Position numbers and translations under genes: made by a program
The notes under the pieces: generated by a model
Told to the model about the DNA's origin: nothing
The model's database searches: none
The model's input: only the letters and a program-made list of their open reading frames with translations
Shown: one piece after another, positions 53,923 through 64,000 of the stretch
How the letters are laid out: every line of letters begins with the position of its first letter
Position numbering within the stretch: the first letter of the stretch is position 1
Assembly: GCA_964059195.1 (NCBI GenBank)
Contig: CAXKWD010000011.1
Coordinates: forward strand, 8,572,366 to 8,636,365
Source of the DNA: Ectobius pallidus
Lineage: Eukaryota > Arthropoda > Insecta > Blattodea > Ectobiidae
Reading direction: 5' to 3'
Length of the DNA: 64,000 bases

Positions 53923-54820
53923 AAAATGCGATAAAATAACAGTAATGATTATATTAATAATTAATATAATTATTATTGTTCTAATAAAATTACTTACTGA
54001 ACTCTGCCGAATATCTGCCTAAATTTTGCTTATTGCTCATTGTTGCTAGTACATTATTTTGTAAGATGTAATATAACATTGTGTTCTGTAATTTTTCATT
54101 TTGTACCCCATTGCCCCAGTAAAGGAAGTCGTTAAGTGAACCGAAATGTGCGGTTCCTTTTGAAGCAAATTAAAGCCATTCGTAGGAAGCTTACACATGC
54201 CGTTATTCACAGTGTTTGTTCCAGCAAGATGCTGGAAGTAAGCATTCTAAAAGTTGATCGATTAGGCTAATTATTGAGAAACGTTCTCATTGAGTGTTTT
54301 GTGATTTGGAAATGACAGGAGCAATTGTAAAACTAAAAAAAACAGATTCCTTTAGTTTTGTGGTTCAGAGCCATGGAAATTTAAGTAAAAGTAAAATTAA
54401 TAAATTAGTTATATATTTTTTCAATGTGTTTATTGCAGACCCACTTACTAAAGTGAAACTAAAAAAATGGTGAGATCTTCCCTATCCTCTAAGGTTCCAG
54501 ATAGCCACCACCCCCACAACCATTCTTGAAATTGCTCACAGTGCGATCCTATGGCAAGAACTAAGCTCAGAGTACAGAAGATAGTTTTGTTGGTGGAAGA
54601 AAGATATGTACTTTTTTTTTTTTTAATTCACTACATTTAAAAAGATTTATGGATTTTAAGTTCACAAAGAAGGTTTCAAAGACCACGGAAAATCAGTGAA
54701 TTAAACATTGTGACTTAAACCTACATTGTGACTTCTTAAGTGCAGAAATTTCATGGTAGTGAACCATAATAATTACTTTCCACTCAAATTTGTTCGACAA
54801 ACTATAGTAGGTCTGATCTA
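53923..54820. other. Non-coding DNA, no feature recognised
   Basis: AT-rich, no domain-bearing frame. Confidence 0.4.
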
Positions 54821-54821
54821 T

Positions 54822-55265
54822 AGTAGTAGTAGTAGTAGTAAGTATTCTGCCTTCCGGCAGGTTTTCAAACTTGGTACGCGAATTTTGTTTTCCAAAACTG
54901 TCTATCCTCTGCTTCCTCCTTCAGCATCCAATATTTCCGCTTTTCCCTTAAATCATCCAACAGCTGAATTCTTCTTCTTCCAAGTCTAGTTGTACCCTCC
55001 AATCTTCCTTCTACGACATCATGTAATAAGCAGTTCCTTCTGAGAATGTGCCCAACCCAATTTGCTTTCCTCTGACGAATTGTGTGTATGATTGACTTCC
55101 TCTCACCCACTCTACTCAGAACCTCTTCGTTTGTCACCATGTCCATCCACTTTATATTTTCTATCTGTCTCCAGCACCACATTTCAAAACTTTCTAAATA
55201 TTTCTTCTCTAATTTCCTCAAAGTCCATGTCTCTGATCTATACTGAAGCCAATTCTTTCTTTTAG
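54822..55265 (-). pseudogene. LINE 3' end: C-terminal part of endonuclease-RT ORF
   Basis: The frame 54865-55221 reads RKLEKKYLESFEMWCWRQIE, then HTIRQRKANWVGHILRRNCL and GRRRIQLLDDLREKRKYWML. This is the well-conserved C-terminus of an insect non-LTR ORF2, in which 'FEMWCWRRM', 'RKxxWIGHILRRN' and 'GRRRxQLLDDLK' are the landmarks. It is 5'-truncated near 55265 and runs into a (TAC)n tail at 54841-54822, as expected for a 3' microsatellite end. The segment itself has no internal stop. Confidence 0.88.
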
Positions 55266-55269
55266 GTGT

Positions 55270-56560
55270 ACTATTGTCATAGCTGTATGTTACATTCGAG
55301 TTACAATTTTATAGAGTGGCTATGTGAGTTCAGATACAGCGCTTCTTGTGGTTGCCATTTTCTAATATTAGCTATCTGTGGACACAGGGCACATGCAAGT
55401 GGATTATTTGGAGTAACTTTATTGTTTGTTTTAAATCCCACCAAATGATATCTATTTGAAATAAAGATTAAAATTGTCAAGCAACAAGCTAAGCAAAGAT
55501 ATTTAATATAAGTAAGTATAATTAGTCTAGCCAAACACACGTTTGGTTTTCATTGTGCATTACAATGTCGGAAGGGACAGAGAGTTGACAATAGTTTAAC
55601 ATCATACATTACTTAAACATAAGAACGATGAAGGCCTAATCAATTTTTATTATCTTGCCTTACTCGATTCTCAGGCCCACTATATTCCTTCTTCTCAACA
55701 GAGGACGCTGCTGTCCTGTTGCAGAGAACAGATACAGACCATTTTACGGATGTCGCATGGAGTCTCTCAAATTCCGAAGCCGGGAGAGCAATTCTCTCAC
55801 AATGAACTTGTAAATATGTACTTCCTCCTTAAAATTGCATGTCGGAGTCAGAATAATTTGATTACTGCGCTTCACCTTCCAACTGGGAACGCTGTTATCA
55901 CACAGCATGCGATCACTAGCCACATCGAAGAAAATTTTAGTGAAGTTTTTTCTGCAAGGATGAGCATGGGCCAGTTCTTCCATACATTTCTATCTCTGAC
56001 CATTCCTGTGCCACTCCCGCTCACAATCAGGAAGTAGAATGTCTAATTACTTAAGATGAGGTCCTGACAGCTCTACTGTTAAACACATTAAGGCTACTGT
56101 GAAGAATGAGGGAAAATGTCTACCACAATATTTTATGGCATCGAATAGGGAGTTTAGTATACTGGCAGGCAAAAATAATGGGGTGGAAAATTTCTATGAA
56201 GCAGAGACAGCTCAGGTTCGAAAAAGCAACAAATTGAAGGGCAAGTTGGGGGTGGGTATTAATAACAGAAATTATAAGCAATTAAAGTAGGGGTGTATGA
56301 GCATGAGTAACATTTGCTCTGCATTGTAAGGAGTAGACTTTGTGTGTTGTGTTGATTTCATTTTATTTTCCTTTGTGTAATATGAAGCGCATATGATCTA
56401 TGTGGACCTGTGCGAATGTTTAATATTTGTACTGTAAACAGTAATTACTGTAATTATTACACCTATATTACATTACATTACATTACATGAGAGGGGAAAT
56501 GTCCTTGATGTACTACATAAAAATGAAAGAAATGTGGGTATGAAAAATTACATTACATGA
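55270..56560. other. Unassigned DNA with weakly protein-like frames
   Basis: The plus frame 55750-56037 and minus frame 55744-55983 overlap. Neither has a motif I can name. The minus frame (VRELLSRLRNLRDSMRH) has a basic helical look. A tacattacattacattaca repeat lies at 56468-56487. Confidence 0.3.
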
Positions 56561-56699
56561 TGCTCTAAAATTGCCAGAATTGGGCTGACATGGCGGTTAG
56601 GTATATGGAAATTTAAGAGAGCAAGAAGGGATTCTGAGAAACGATGATATTCTGCATGTCAAAATAGAGAAGACACAGAATACGTAGTTCTAAAACGTC

Positions 56700-57300
56700 C
56701 AGAAACTAATAGGATCAAATGTAAACTCTTGAAAATCTATAACTTAAATGTGTAAGTGTGTAAATTAATGTAGAAGTAACATATAAGAAACTAACGACGA
56801 AAAACACAAAAAACATTGAAGAAAATGGGAAACTTCTTATATATTGCCAAAATGAAATGGACAAAACGAATCAAATAGTTAGGAGAACAACAATAACCTG
56901 TAATATAATATAGTTTCAAAACTAATGGCACTGTATAGCAGCGAGACCTAAATAATTAGGAAGAAAGACAAAATCAAAATTGAAAGCTCAAAAATGAGAT
57001 TTATGAGAAGGCTACAAGGAGTATCCCTTAGAGACAGAGTAAGAAGTGCAGATATAAGAAATGAACTGGCCCTGGAAAGTAGTATAGTGGAAGATGTAGT
57101 TAAATACCAAAAGAAGTGGTACGAGCATGTCAATAGAATTCCATCACACAGACTACCAAAGCAAGCTATGTTATACAACCCAAAGGGGAGATGGGATGTA
57201 GGACGGCCGAGGACCAGATGGAAGGACCAAATTCAATAAATAACAATTACTTTTGGCGTGGAACGGGACAACTCCCAATCCTTGGAAAGGAAAAGGAAGA
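56700..57300 (+). pseudogene. LINE 3' end, second family
   Basis: 56994-57239 reads MRFMRRLQGVSLRDRVRSAD then KWYEHVNRIPSHRLPKQAML and GRWDVGRPRTRWKDQ. This is the C-terminal signature of another non-LTR family (usual form RFLRRVxGxxLxDRxRxxDIR ... WxxHVxRM ... GRRxxGRPRxRWxDQ). Upstream, with stops, ALYSSET and RKKDKIKIESSKM continue the same ORF. It ends in a gaagaagaagaaaataca tail near 57300. It is dead. Confidence 0.85.
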
Positions 57301-58930
57301 AGAAGAAAATACAACTGTGTTGTTTGTACTATATTATATATAAGTTAAGCCACTTACAGCAAGACAAGGTATGTAAGAAAAACACGAAAGTTATAAACTT
57401 TTAAATTAACACGTTTTAAATTAATATTCTGGGGCTTAAGTGGGCTTTTTGATCTCAACCCAAAGTTTCGGTATATACAATAAATTTTTATGTACGGAAA
57501 AAGGGTGCTGAAACTGAAAAAAAAAAAAAATTCGTCATCAATAAGGCGGTTCAGGTTAGGGATGATGCACAACTATTATTGGAATGTCGAACAGTTTAAA
57601 CAGTACGTATGTGTATGTCATGTGTAAAATTAGAGCTCTTTATACCATTAATGGAAATAAATTTCAAATGGCTTGTGGTGTGATATCTTGTACACAGTAG
57701 TTATTTATTTATTTTTGTAATCAATTTTGAAAGATAAGTTAGTCCACATTGTAAAATCACCAATTAAAGACAGTGGTTATAAATTAACTGTTACATTTTT
57801 TGTTGTAAATGTTATGAGTATTACAGTAATTTTTTACATTCAGTCTGGTACTGGGAGGTTGTTACGTAAACATGAAGCATTCTTAAACATATTAACATGT
57901 GTAGTAATATAATGTTCATAAACTTACATAATATAATCTGTTTTCTATTCTCAAACGGAATAGGAGACTAAGAGATAAGGGTATTATAGACTACACCAAC
58001 TACATTGTAGGGTCCATCATCTTCACTATCTTTAATTAAAGTTTTTGTCTTGGTACAGGGATCAAACACTCTTCACTCTCATAGCATTTGCAAAAGGCTG
58101 TGTAATGTGCATGGCCTTAGTAGTCGCACGTTTACATTTTGTAATGCGCATTCTGTCTGCAGAACAATCACAACTAATCACCCATCAAAATTCCCTTGAC
58201 ACTACATCTGTTCTTTGTGGTATTGGTGTTGCTGTCAGTTTCTTGGAAGATTTGTCCTTAATCCGTCCACAGTGTGTTAGTTTCACATTAGGGGAGTACT
58301 TTCTCGAAGCTTCCTTCCAGACACAAATTTGTTAGTCTGAATGTTTTACATTTTCTCGAAATGTTTCCACTGTTGGTTTAGTCGTTATGGATGAAGTATG
58401 TTTTTCAGATATTTTCTTCTTATAAAATTGAAAGTGGACTTCTGTCATGCAAGTAAATGGCCTTCATACCGTAACACAAACCTACAAACCATGTAGCTTC
58501 AAGAACAAAATTGTCAATAGATGAATTTTTATTGTCTAGCTCAGTTAGTTTATTGCACCTTCCCCATGCCAAATAATTATTCATTATTATTAATAACTTT
58601 ATTGCATACCTTGCCATTTTGGGAGGATTCAAGCTTCCTGCCACCTAATATGCACTTGCGTAGACGGAGGCTATTGATTTTCTGGTACATGGCTGCCAAC
58701 ATATCTGATGAAGTGAGCCACCAAGCGACAGTTTTTTGTGACTACCATGAGAAATGTATCATTTAAAAAGGTGTAATAAATTTTAACATTGTCAATTTTT
58801 AAGAAACTGAATCTAATAATCATAAGCAAATCGTCGCTTAAGAAGCAACACCACCTATGTGACTTTTTTTGCAAAACTGATTTATTATTATCGTGGTGAG
58901 TATCATAGCACATGTCATCTACAGGTGAAG
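57300..58930. other. Non-coding or unassigned DNA
   Basis: Several short frames (58045-58335, 58521-58766, 58671-58952) occur, but none carries a motif I can identify. The stretch may contain the 5' half of the decayed protein that follows. Confidence 0.35.
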
Positions 58931-58934
58931 TAGT

Positions 58935-59907
58935 TTGGCTGTTGATTTCCATATCGTTGTGCTCAGGAAACTACCAAAACCTCCTTCACATTATTGTATT
59001 GCTTCATCAACCAAGCTGTACCTGGAACCTACTTTTCACTCATTGACAGAAGTTTATGAATTTTACAAAGAAGCCTGCAAAAATGAAGAGAAGAATCCAT
59101 TAAGCAGACACACTTTCAATTCGGAGCTGAATAAAGAAAACTTGGCAATATTTCAACCACTAAAATATCGATGCGACATTTGTCACACGTTTGAAGTAAG
59201 AAGTCGAAAAGTGTCTGGAGATGTGTAAAAGGAAGACATAAAAAAAAGAAAGATAGAACCAGAAAAAAGAAAAATATGGATAATGATAAAGCAAAGTATC
59301 ACGGTTTACGTTTTCACAAGTTACACAATCGGTAAAACCTGCTCCATGTGTGAATGCATGGGCAATAGAACAAAGGTTTTTAGTCAAGGGGCACATACAC
59401 ATGTAGTGCAACAGTGTACATTCCACAATCGACACAGTTCTAAATCCGAAAAGGACCAAAAACAAAAAGACGTTCAGAGAAATTTTCCTGCCCAGTCAGT
59501 ATGCTTAGTGGATGAAAGAAACCAGTAAGGTTCCATTTCCCTACAGAACAATGTTTCGTGCCTATATGTTTTTCAGAAATTATTCTTCGAAAGAAACAAC
59601 AGCATGCAATTTCATTAGACCAGGTAGAAACTCCATTGACAGTGTGGTTCATGATCTTAGAGCCCTGAAATACAATCCTAATGGAATTATAGAATTTAAA
59701 ACCAATTTTGATGACTACCATTTGTCGTTACCTAGACCAAAAGCTGTTAAAGTGATGTCAGAATTCCCACCTCTCCATACAGCTAAGCTTGAAAATAAAA
59801 CAGTCCAAGTGGAAACACTTGCAAGAGCAGAAAGAGCGCATTCCAGTAGATTGTCACTCATTTTTCATGGCATTCCCTATGGAAAGTTCCTATTATTTCA
59901 TAACTAA
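58935..59907 (+). pseudogene. Broken repeat-associated protein of unnamed family
   Basis: Two conserved pieces survive. The first (58935-59228) has LTEVYEFYKEACKNEEKNPL followed by FQPLKYRCDICHTFEV, a CxxC box placed after an aromatic-rich helix. The second (about 59590-59780) has RPGRNSIDSVVHDLRALKYN then PNGIIEFKTNFDDYHLSLPR. In repeated insect sequences these bracket a DDE-like or nuclease-like core ending in a GHT-type box, by my recollection of the family. That core is missing here apart from a fragment with CSMCECMG near 59337. The host-gene alternative is unlikely given the frame breaks. Superfamily not assigned. Confidence 0.5.
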
Positions 59908-59909
59908 GT

Positions 59910-60270
59910 CATTTAAGCTGCACCATTGTTGAATTTGTTTGTCTTTTCTTACAAATTTGTAAACAATTTGTTCTCCTATTTGGAATTAATATTAAACAAT
60001 TCAAGGCTATTCTATTTGTACAGCTTTTACTTTTGAAAACAGATCAAGTTCCAATAATTTGGAGATTAAGTAATTGTACGTGTAATAAACACTGCTTATC
60101 TCCCTTATGTCATGAAGTAAACAGTAACAACACCGCCTGTATCCCATAAAATTATGTTTTTACCTAGTAACATTAATTTGTTTTATTGAAATACAATGAA
60201 ACAACAAAATGAGTAGAATAATAAAAGAAAATTAAAACATTTTAACACGTTTAAAGACGTTAAAAAAAAA
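59910..60270. other. Non-coding DNA, no feature recognised
   Basis: AT-rich with scattered AATAAA-like words. It may be the 3' flank of the preceding element. Confidence 0.4.
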
Positions 60271-60279
60271 TTAATTCTA

Positions 60280-60412
60280 ACAGTGGATAAAGGTTCAAAC
60301 ACGTGACATTTTGGCTCTTCCCTATGACGTTTTGACTCTTTTCTAGGGAAGAGTACAAACGTCGAGAAAAGAGTCTAAACATTGTGTGTTTTAACCTTGA
60401 TCCACTGTTTTA
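60280..60412. repeat. Foldback element, ~130 bp
   Basis: cagtggataaaggttcaaac at the left is matched by gttttaaccttgatccactg at the right. The inner cgttttgactcttttctagg and cgagaaaagagtctaaac also pair. Almost the whole element folds on itself. No convincing target duplication. Confidence 0.75.
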
Positions 60413-60427
60413 GATTATTTTTTTTAA

Positions 60428-60994
60428 GGGCCTGTATTACCACATGCTGACAAATCCTCCAGATACGTGACTTCCAGATAGCTTAACTGGAAGATGCCGT
60501 GTAATACCACCGCTGATCTGCTACCGGCAAGAACGCAGTAAAAATTTGTAAAATGGTCCTTACATCGCTGAGCAGAGAGGTGTGTTTGTTGTAGTTCGGT
60601 AGTCCTCCGCTAGGTGCGGCAGCTCGGATTTGTATTTGTACAATTAAATTACATAACAACATATCGTTTTAAGTGCATTAATCTATTTGTTCAATTCTAT
60701 TTCATTCATATGTGAGCATAAAATGACAATTTTATGTAAATTAAATCATCCGGCATCAGTTCTAAAATTCAGATGGCTAGGAAGCTTTCGGCTTGCGCCA
60801 TCTTGTTTCAACCAAGATCCCTAACTAGCAGTTAGTACTTTGTCAGCCACCCCATCCTGCTGCTAGCTTATCTGGAAGTTGTCTTCTCAGACAGACTTTG
60901 TCAGGAGACCATAATACGCAATTCTTGGCCAACTTCCAGATAGGTTCTCTACCTGGTAGATAAATACGATATCTGGAGGTCGTCATACGGGCCC
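60428..60994. mobile_element. PIF/Harbinger-like MITE, 567 bp, TAA target
   Basis: The left gggcctgtattaccac and right gtcgtcatacgggccc ends are imperfect inverted repeats, and a second shared block (cctccagata / tatctggagg) lies inside both. TAA flanks both sides (60425-60427 and 60995-60997), a TWA target as in PIF/Harbinger. Further cttccagata motifs are scattered within. Confidence 0.65.
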
Positions 60995-60999
60995 TAAGT

Positions 61000-62160
61000 C
61001 TTTTAATTGTGTTTGACACAGTGGAATTCAGGACCAATATGGATGTTTTATTTTAACAGGTATTATGCAGTTTTTTGTTTCCGCTGAAAACTTTCAGAAA
61101 TGTGACATAGGCAGTGTTGCTTCTTAAGTGATGAAATGTTTTTAACTAAAAGAGTATTTTCCATGTGACTGAAACCATAGTTAGTATGCCTGGAATGTTA
61201 TAATTTTTTACCAATCAGTGTCATAATTTTCTCCTTTTAATGAATATCATCCACCGTTTAAAGGGCTTCTTTTACCTTTGACTGTCTAAAAGGTCATTTT
61301 ACATGCATCTTAGAAGCAAGATTCTTTAACTAAAAAGGTTGTCCCTATCAGGGGTTTCATGGTGCGAGGATAGTGGAGCAAAGGGAGAGTGAGTGATATA
61401 AGTGGTATCCTGGGGTAGAATGGTCCCATTAATTTTGCATATCTTCACAAATAGGCGTACTAAGTTTCGTTAAGTTTTTTGTTGTGATGATTATTAATAT
61501 TGCACAATTATATGATTTTAAAATCTAATAGAATTTAATTTTACTTCAGTCTCCATCAAGGAAATGTTTTATTTATTATATTTTCATACTCAACCATGGT
61601 GATATAAGTTAGAACAGTAAACCTTGCTAAGTGTAGCCTAAGTGTTAATTTTTCTCTGTTATCCAGTTGCAAAACTTTAAATCCAGCAGTCCTCGAGTTA
61701 TTGCACATTATTTGAAGAATGTAAAATGATGAATATTTTATTGTACAATTTGAAATTGAAGGGCTATGGAGATAAGAAATAGTATAATTGCATGCGAATT
61801 AAATATTTAAAACATAGGAGGAAGAGATTTCATCTGACGTATTTAAAACTACTGTATTATAAAGTAACAAACCCTAATGGTATTTAAGTACATTCCTCAG
61901 ATGATGTGAAATCTGTACTAAATCTTAAAATATCACATTCAAAATACAAACTGTAGTAGGCAGCAATAATTTTTTTTTTCTTTTTTATATATCCAGTTGT
62001 AGTTTCTAACCCACAGACATACTTTGTACCACGAGCCTTTATGCTCTTTCAAGATTTCTGCAACCCACATAAAATTAATTTATACTTACTTTCACGTATC
62101 AGACTTCCAACATTTTGACATAAGTAGCTGTAACCATGTGAATTTACTTGCAAAACTCCA
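61000..62160. other. Non-coding DNA, no feature recognised
   Basis: AT-rich. No motif-bearing frame. A poly-T tract lies at 61970-61986. Confidence 0.4.
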
Positions 62161-62166
62161 GGCATT

Positions 62167-62285
62167 TTGTACTATCCCATTTGAAAGCACTAAATATTTT
62201 TTTGGTTCTCATCCTTATATATATCATCAACAGGAACATAAACATAAACAATACCACTATTATGTGTCAGTAGCTTGGTGCAGAA
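62167..62285 (+). repeat. Local direct repeat, unit 1
   Basis: cattttgtactatcccattt and caacaggaacataaacataa recur with changes at 62847-62965, 680 bp downstream. Unit 1 has an extra 'cataaa'. It covers the plus frame 62024-62347, which has no domain. Confidence 0.75.
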
Positions 62286-62846
62286 AAGCCATTAATATTT
62301 TAATGGAATTTCTATACCAAAAACTGCTCATAAGAATTGCAATTTAATCCATGAAGGGTTTTCTTTGAATTTTGCGACACTGTTTATATAATGCCCACAT
62401 AAATTTGTGAATAAATATGTAGCTTCAAGGAAATGTATTTTGTATGATTTTTCTATTAATTTATTTTCCTTTGCTTGTGCATAGTGCGTTCTCAGGCCAC
62501 ATTAAACACTAACGTGAACGGCCAGCCAGCAGATCGCCATAGTATCTTTAACCATAGGGTGCTTAGGACAATAAGATTGTATGTTTTGTGTCTTCAACTT
62601 TTTCATAGACATTGAACTTGCTTTACAGCCAATAGAATTTCACTTTCAACCAATCAGAATGCATTCCTTTATTTTGAAGCTTTAGCTTAGACTCTACATA
62701 GAGTGTTGAGACAGTCTGTTTCCTTGGTAGTGCCACTATCCGGTTCCACTCCATTAAGGTTCAGACAATGACTTAATCCATAAAATATGCTGATGGTTAA
62801 TGTAGCTTTAGAATGCACTATACCCATCTTGGTTTACTCTGGTCGT

Positions 62847-62965
62847 TTTGTACTAACTTATTCCATTTGATAGCACTAAAGATTTTTTTTTGTTCACATC
62901 CTTGTATGCATTATCAGCAGGAACATAAACAATACTGCTATTATGGGTCAATAGCATGATAGGAG
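62847..62965 (+). repeat. Local direct repeat, unit 2
   Basis: cgttttgtactaacttattc, cagcaggaacataaacaata and gggtcaatagc parallel unit 1. About 80% similar by eye. Confidence 0.75.
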
Positions 62966-63535
62966 CTATTGTCTTTTCAAGTCATATCTCAGAAAATCTC
63001 TACTGATAAGTTTTGCCATTTTGGCAACCTTCCTAATAAAGGAAACTTTCCAAATTCACTGACACACGAAACGTATATATTGCCTACAGTATTATCACAT
63101 AAGTTATTTCTTTTATAGTGTAATAACTATTAAACACTGTACCAGGTTTCAGTTATTCTTGTTGAATTATATTTTTCGCGAATTAAACTGAATACCTAAG
63201 TAATAGATTCTGGTAGCATTTTTCAGATTTTTTTTTTAAATTAATTTCCTGGTAGGAGAATAGAATGAGCTTTATAATCTGTGTTACATATGTTTAAGAT
63301 GGCAGGCAAAGCTCTATATGGGGGAATATGCTATAAATATTATTGCTAGTGGCAAAAAAAAATACGATCATTAATGAAAAAGGCTACTGAGGGCATTTTG
63401 GGTTATGGGGCTATGTGTGAAGATTTTCAAATCCGCAGTCAAAACTTTTTTATTCCAGACAGAAGTCAGTGAAACTAGGTGGTAATTAACTGTATGATAG
63501 AATTTTTACACCTTTAATAATAAATCACATGGTTA
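62966..63535. other. Non-coding DNA, no feature recognised
   Basis: No supported feature. Confidence 0.4.
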
Positions 63536-63539
63536 GTAC

Positions 63540-63990
63540 ATAACTTCTCACTCAATGGCAATTGACAATTCCTAAGCAAGCTAAAGGAATTTTGTCTATT
63601 TTATGGAACCCGGAGGCACATTGCCATGCTTACATGAGCCTGCCATTCAATCTTATTCTGTGCCAAATCCATCCAACCATACCTCACAAATACTACTTCC
63701 CTTAAATATATTCTAATATAGTCCTCCCTCCTGTGTCTAGGTCTTCCAAGTGGTCTCTTTTCTTGAGGTCTCTCAGTCAGTATTTTTGAGATAGTCTTTC
63801 CTCCCCCAGGCGTGCAACATGTCCAGCCCATTGCATCCTCCGTCATTTAATTACCCTTACTATATTCAATGTAGAATACAGGTTATGAAGCTCATCATTA
63901 TGCTGTTTTCTTCAATCACCGTTTTCATCTATCTTATGTCTGAACATTTTCTGAGGACCCTGTTTTTGAACACTGTCAGATTATGTTTTT
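63540..63990 (-). pseudogene. LINE C-terminal fragment, third family, with 3' end
   Basis: The frame 63846-63601 reads RPQEKRPLGRPRHRREDYIR then WMDLAQNKIEWQAHVSMAMC and LRVP, with a stop. This is the classical C-terminus 'RPxGKRPLGRPRxRWEDNIRxDLxEV ... WIDLAQDRxxWRAxVxxAMNLRVP'. The 3' untranslated part (attcctttagcttgc) matches the fragment at 26.6 kb. Upstream sequence continues the ORF (QKQGPQKMFRHKIDE-like, near 63960) to the window edge, where it is cut. Confidence 0.85.
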
Positions 63991-64000
63991 CCCGAGGAGT

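Overview
The window is eukaryotic, insect-type intergenic (or intronic) DNA that is made mostly of transposable elements. It is AT-rich, contains many (TA)n, (CTTT)n, (AAT)n and poly-G/C tracts, and shows no operons and no convincing host protein-coding exon. The mixture of Penelope-like elements, mariner and hAT transposons, several non-LTR retrotransposon clades and tRNA-derived SINEs fits an arthropod with a large genome. A cockroach- or stick-insect-like polyneopteran is my guess, at low confidence. I see no rRNA, no functional tRNA gene, no CRISPR array and nothing prokaryotic.

Layout. 1.3-3.8 kb: a decayed minus-strand non-LTR retrotransposon with endonuclease and reverse transcriptase (RT) remnants. 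4.0-10.9 kb: a LINE tail, SINEs, hAT MITEs and mariner tails. 11.2-16.1 kb: a SINE, a pogo/Tigger-type MITE, a 280-bp AT-only tract and two hAT-type MITEs. 17.0-24.4 kb: a mariner pseudogene, more MITEs and three Penelope-type termini. 25.0-28.0 kb: a 155-160-bp tandem repeat and a decayed LINE. 28.1-32.8 kb: SINEs, one of them split by a TTAA-flanked MITE, and the first copy of a repeat that recurs at 32.8-39.4 kb.

The centrepiece is at 33.0-38.0 kb: a 5,000-bp Penelope-like insertion built of two nearly identical copies, head to head. One has an intact 880-codon RT plus GIY-YIG frame on the minus strand. The other is a 5'-truncated 692-codon copy on the plus strand. The whole composite is bounded by one 12-bp target-site duplication, so it entered as a unit. 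Its pseudo-LTRs carry a hammerhead-ribozyme-like core, and the stop codon of one unit and the first ATGs of the next lie inside that core. A 34-bp extension is present at only one outer end. A related sequence at 30.6 kb represents the uninterrupted target.

39.4-64.0 kb: hAT-like termini and a broken hAT transposase, a possible LTR with a primer-binding site, SINEs, paired hAT MITEs, a mariner-type transposase fragment, three LINE C-terminal fragments, a broken protein of an unnamed repeat-associated family, a Harbinger-like MITE and a local duplication. The two Penelope copies are the only genes that look intact enough to be recent. Everything else is decayed or non-autonomous.
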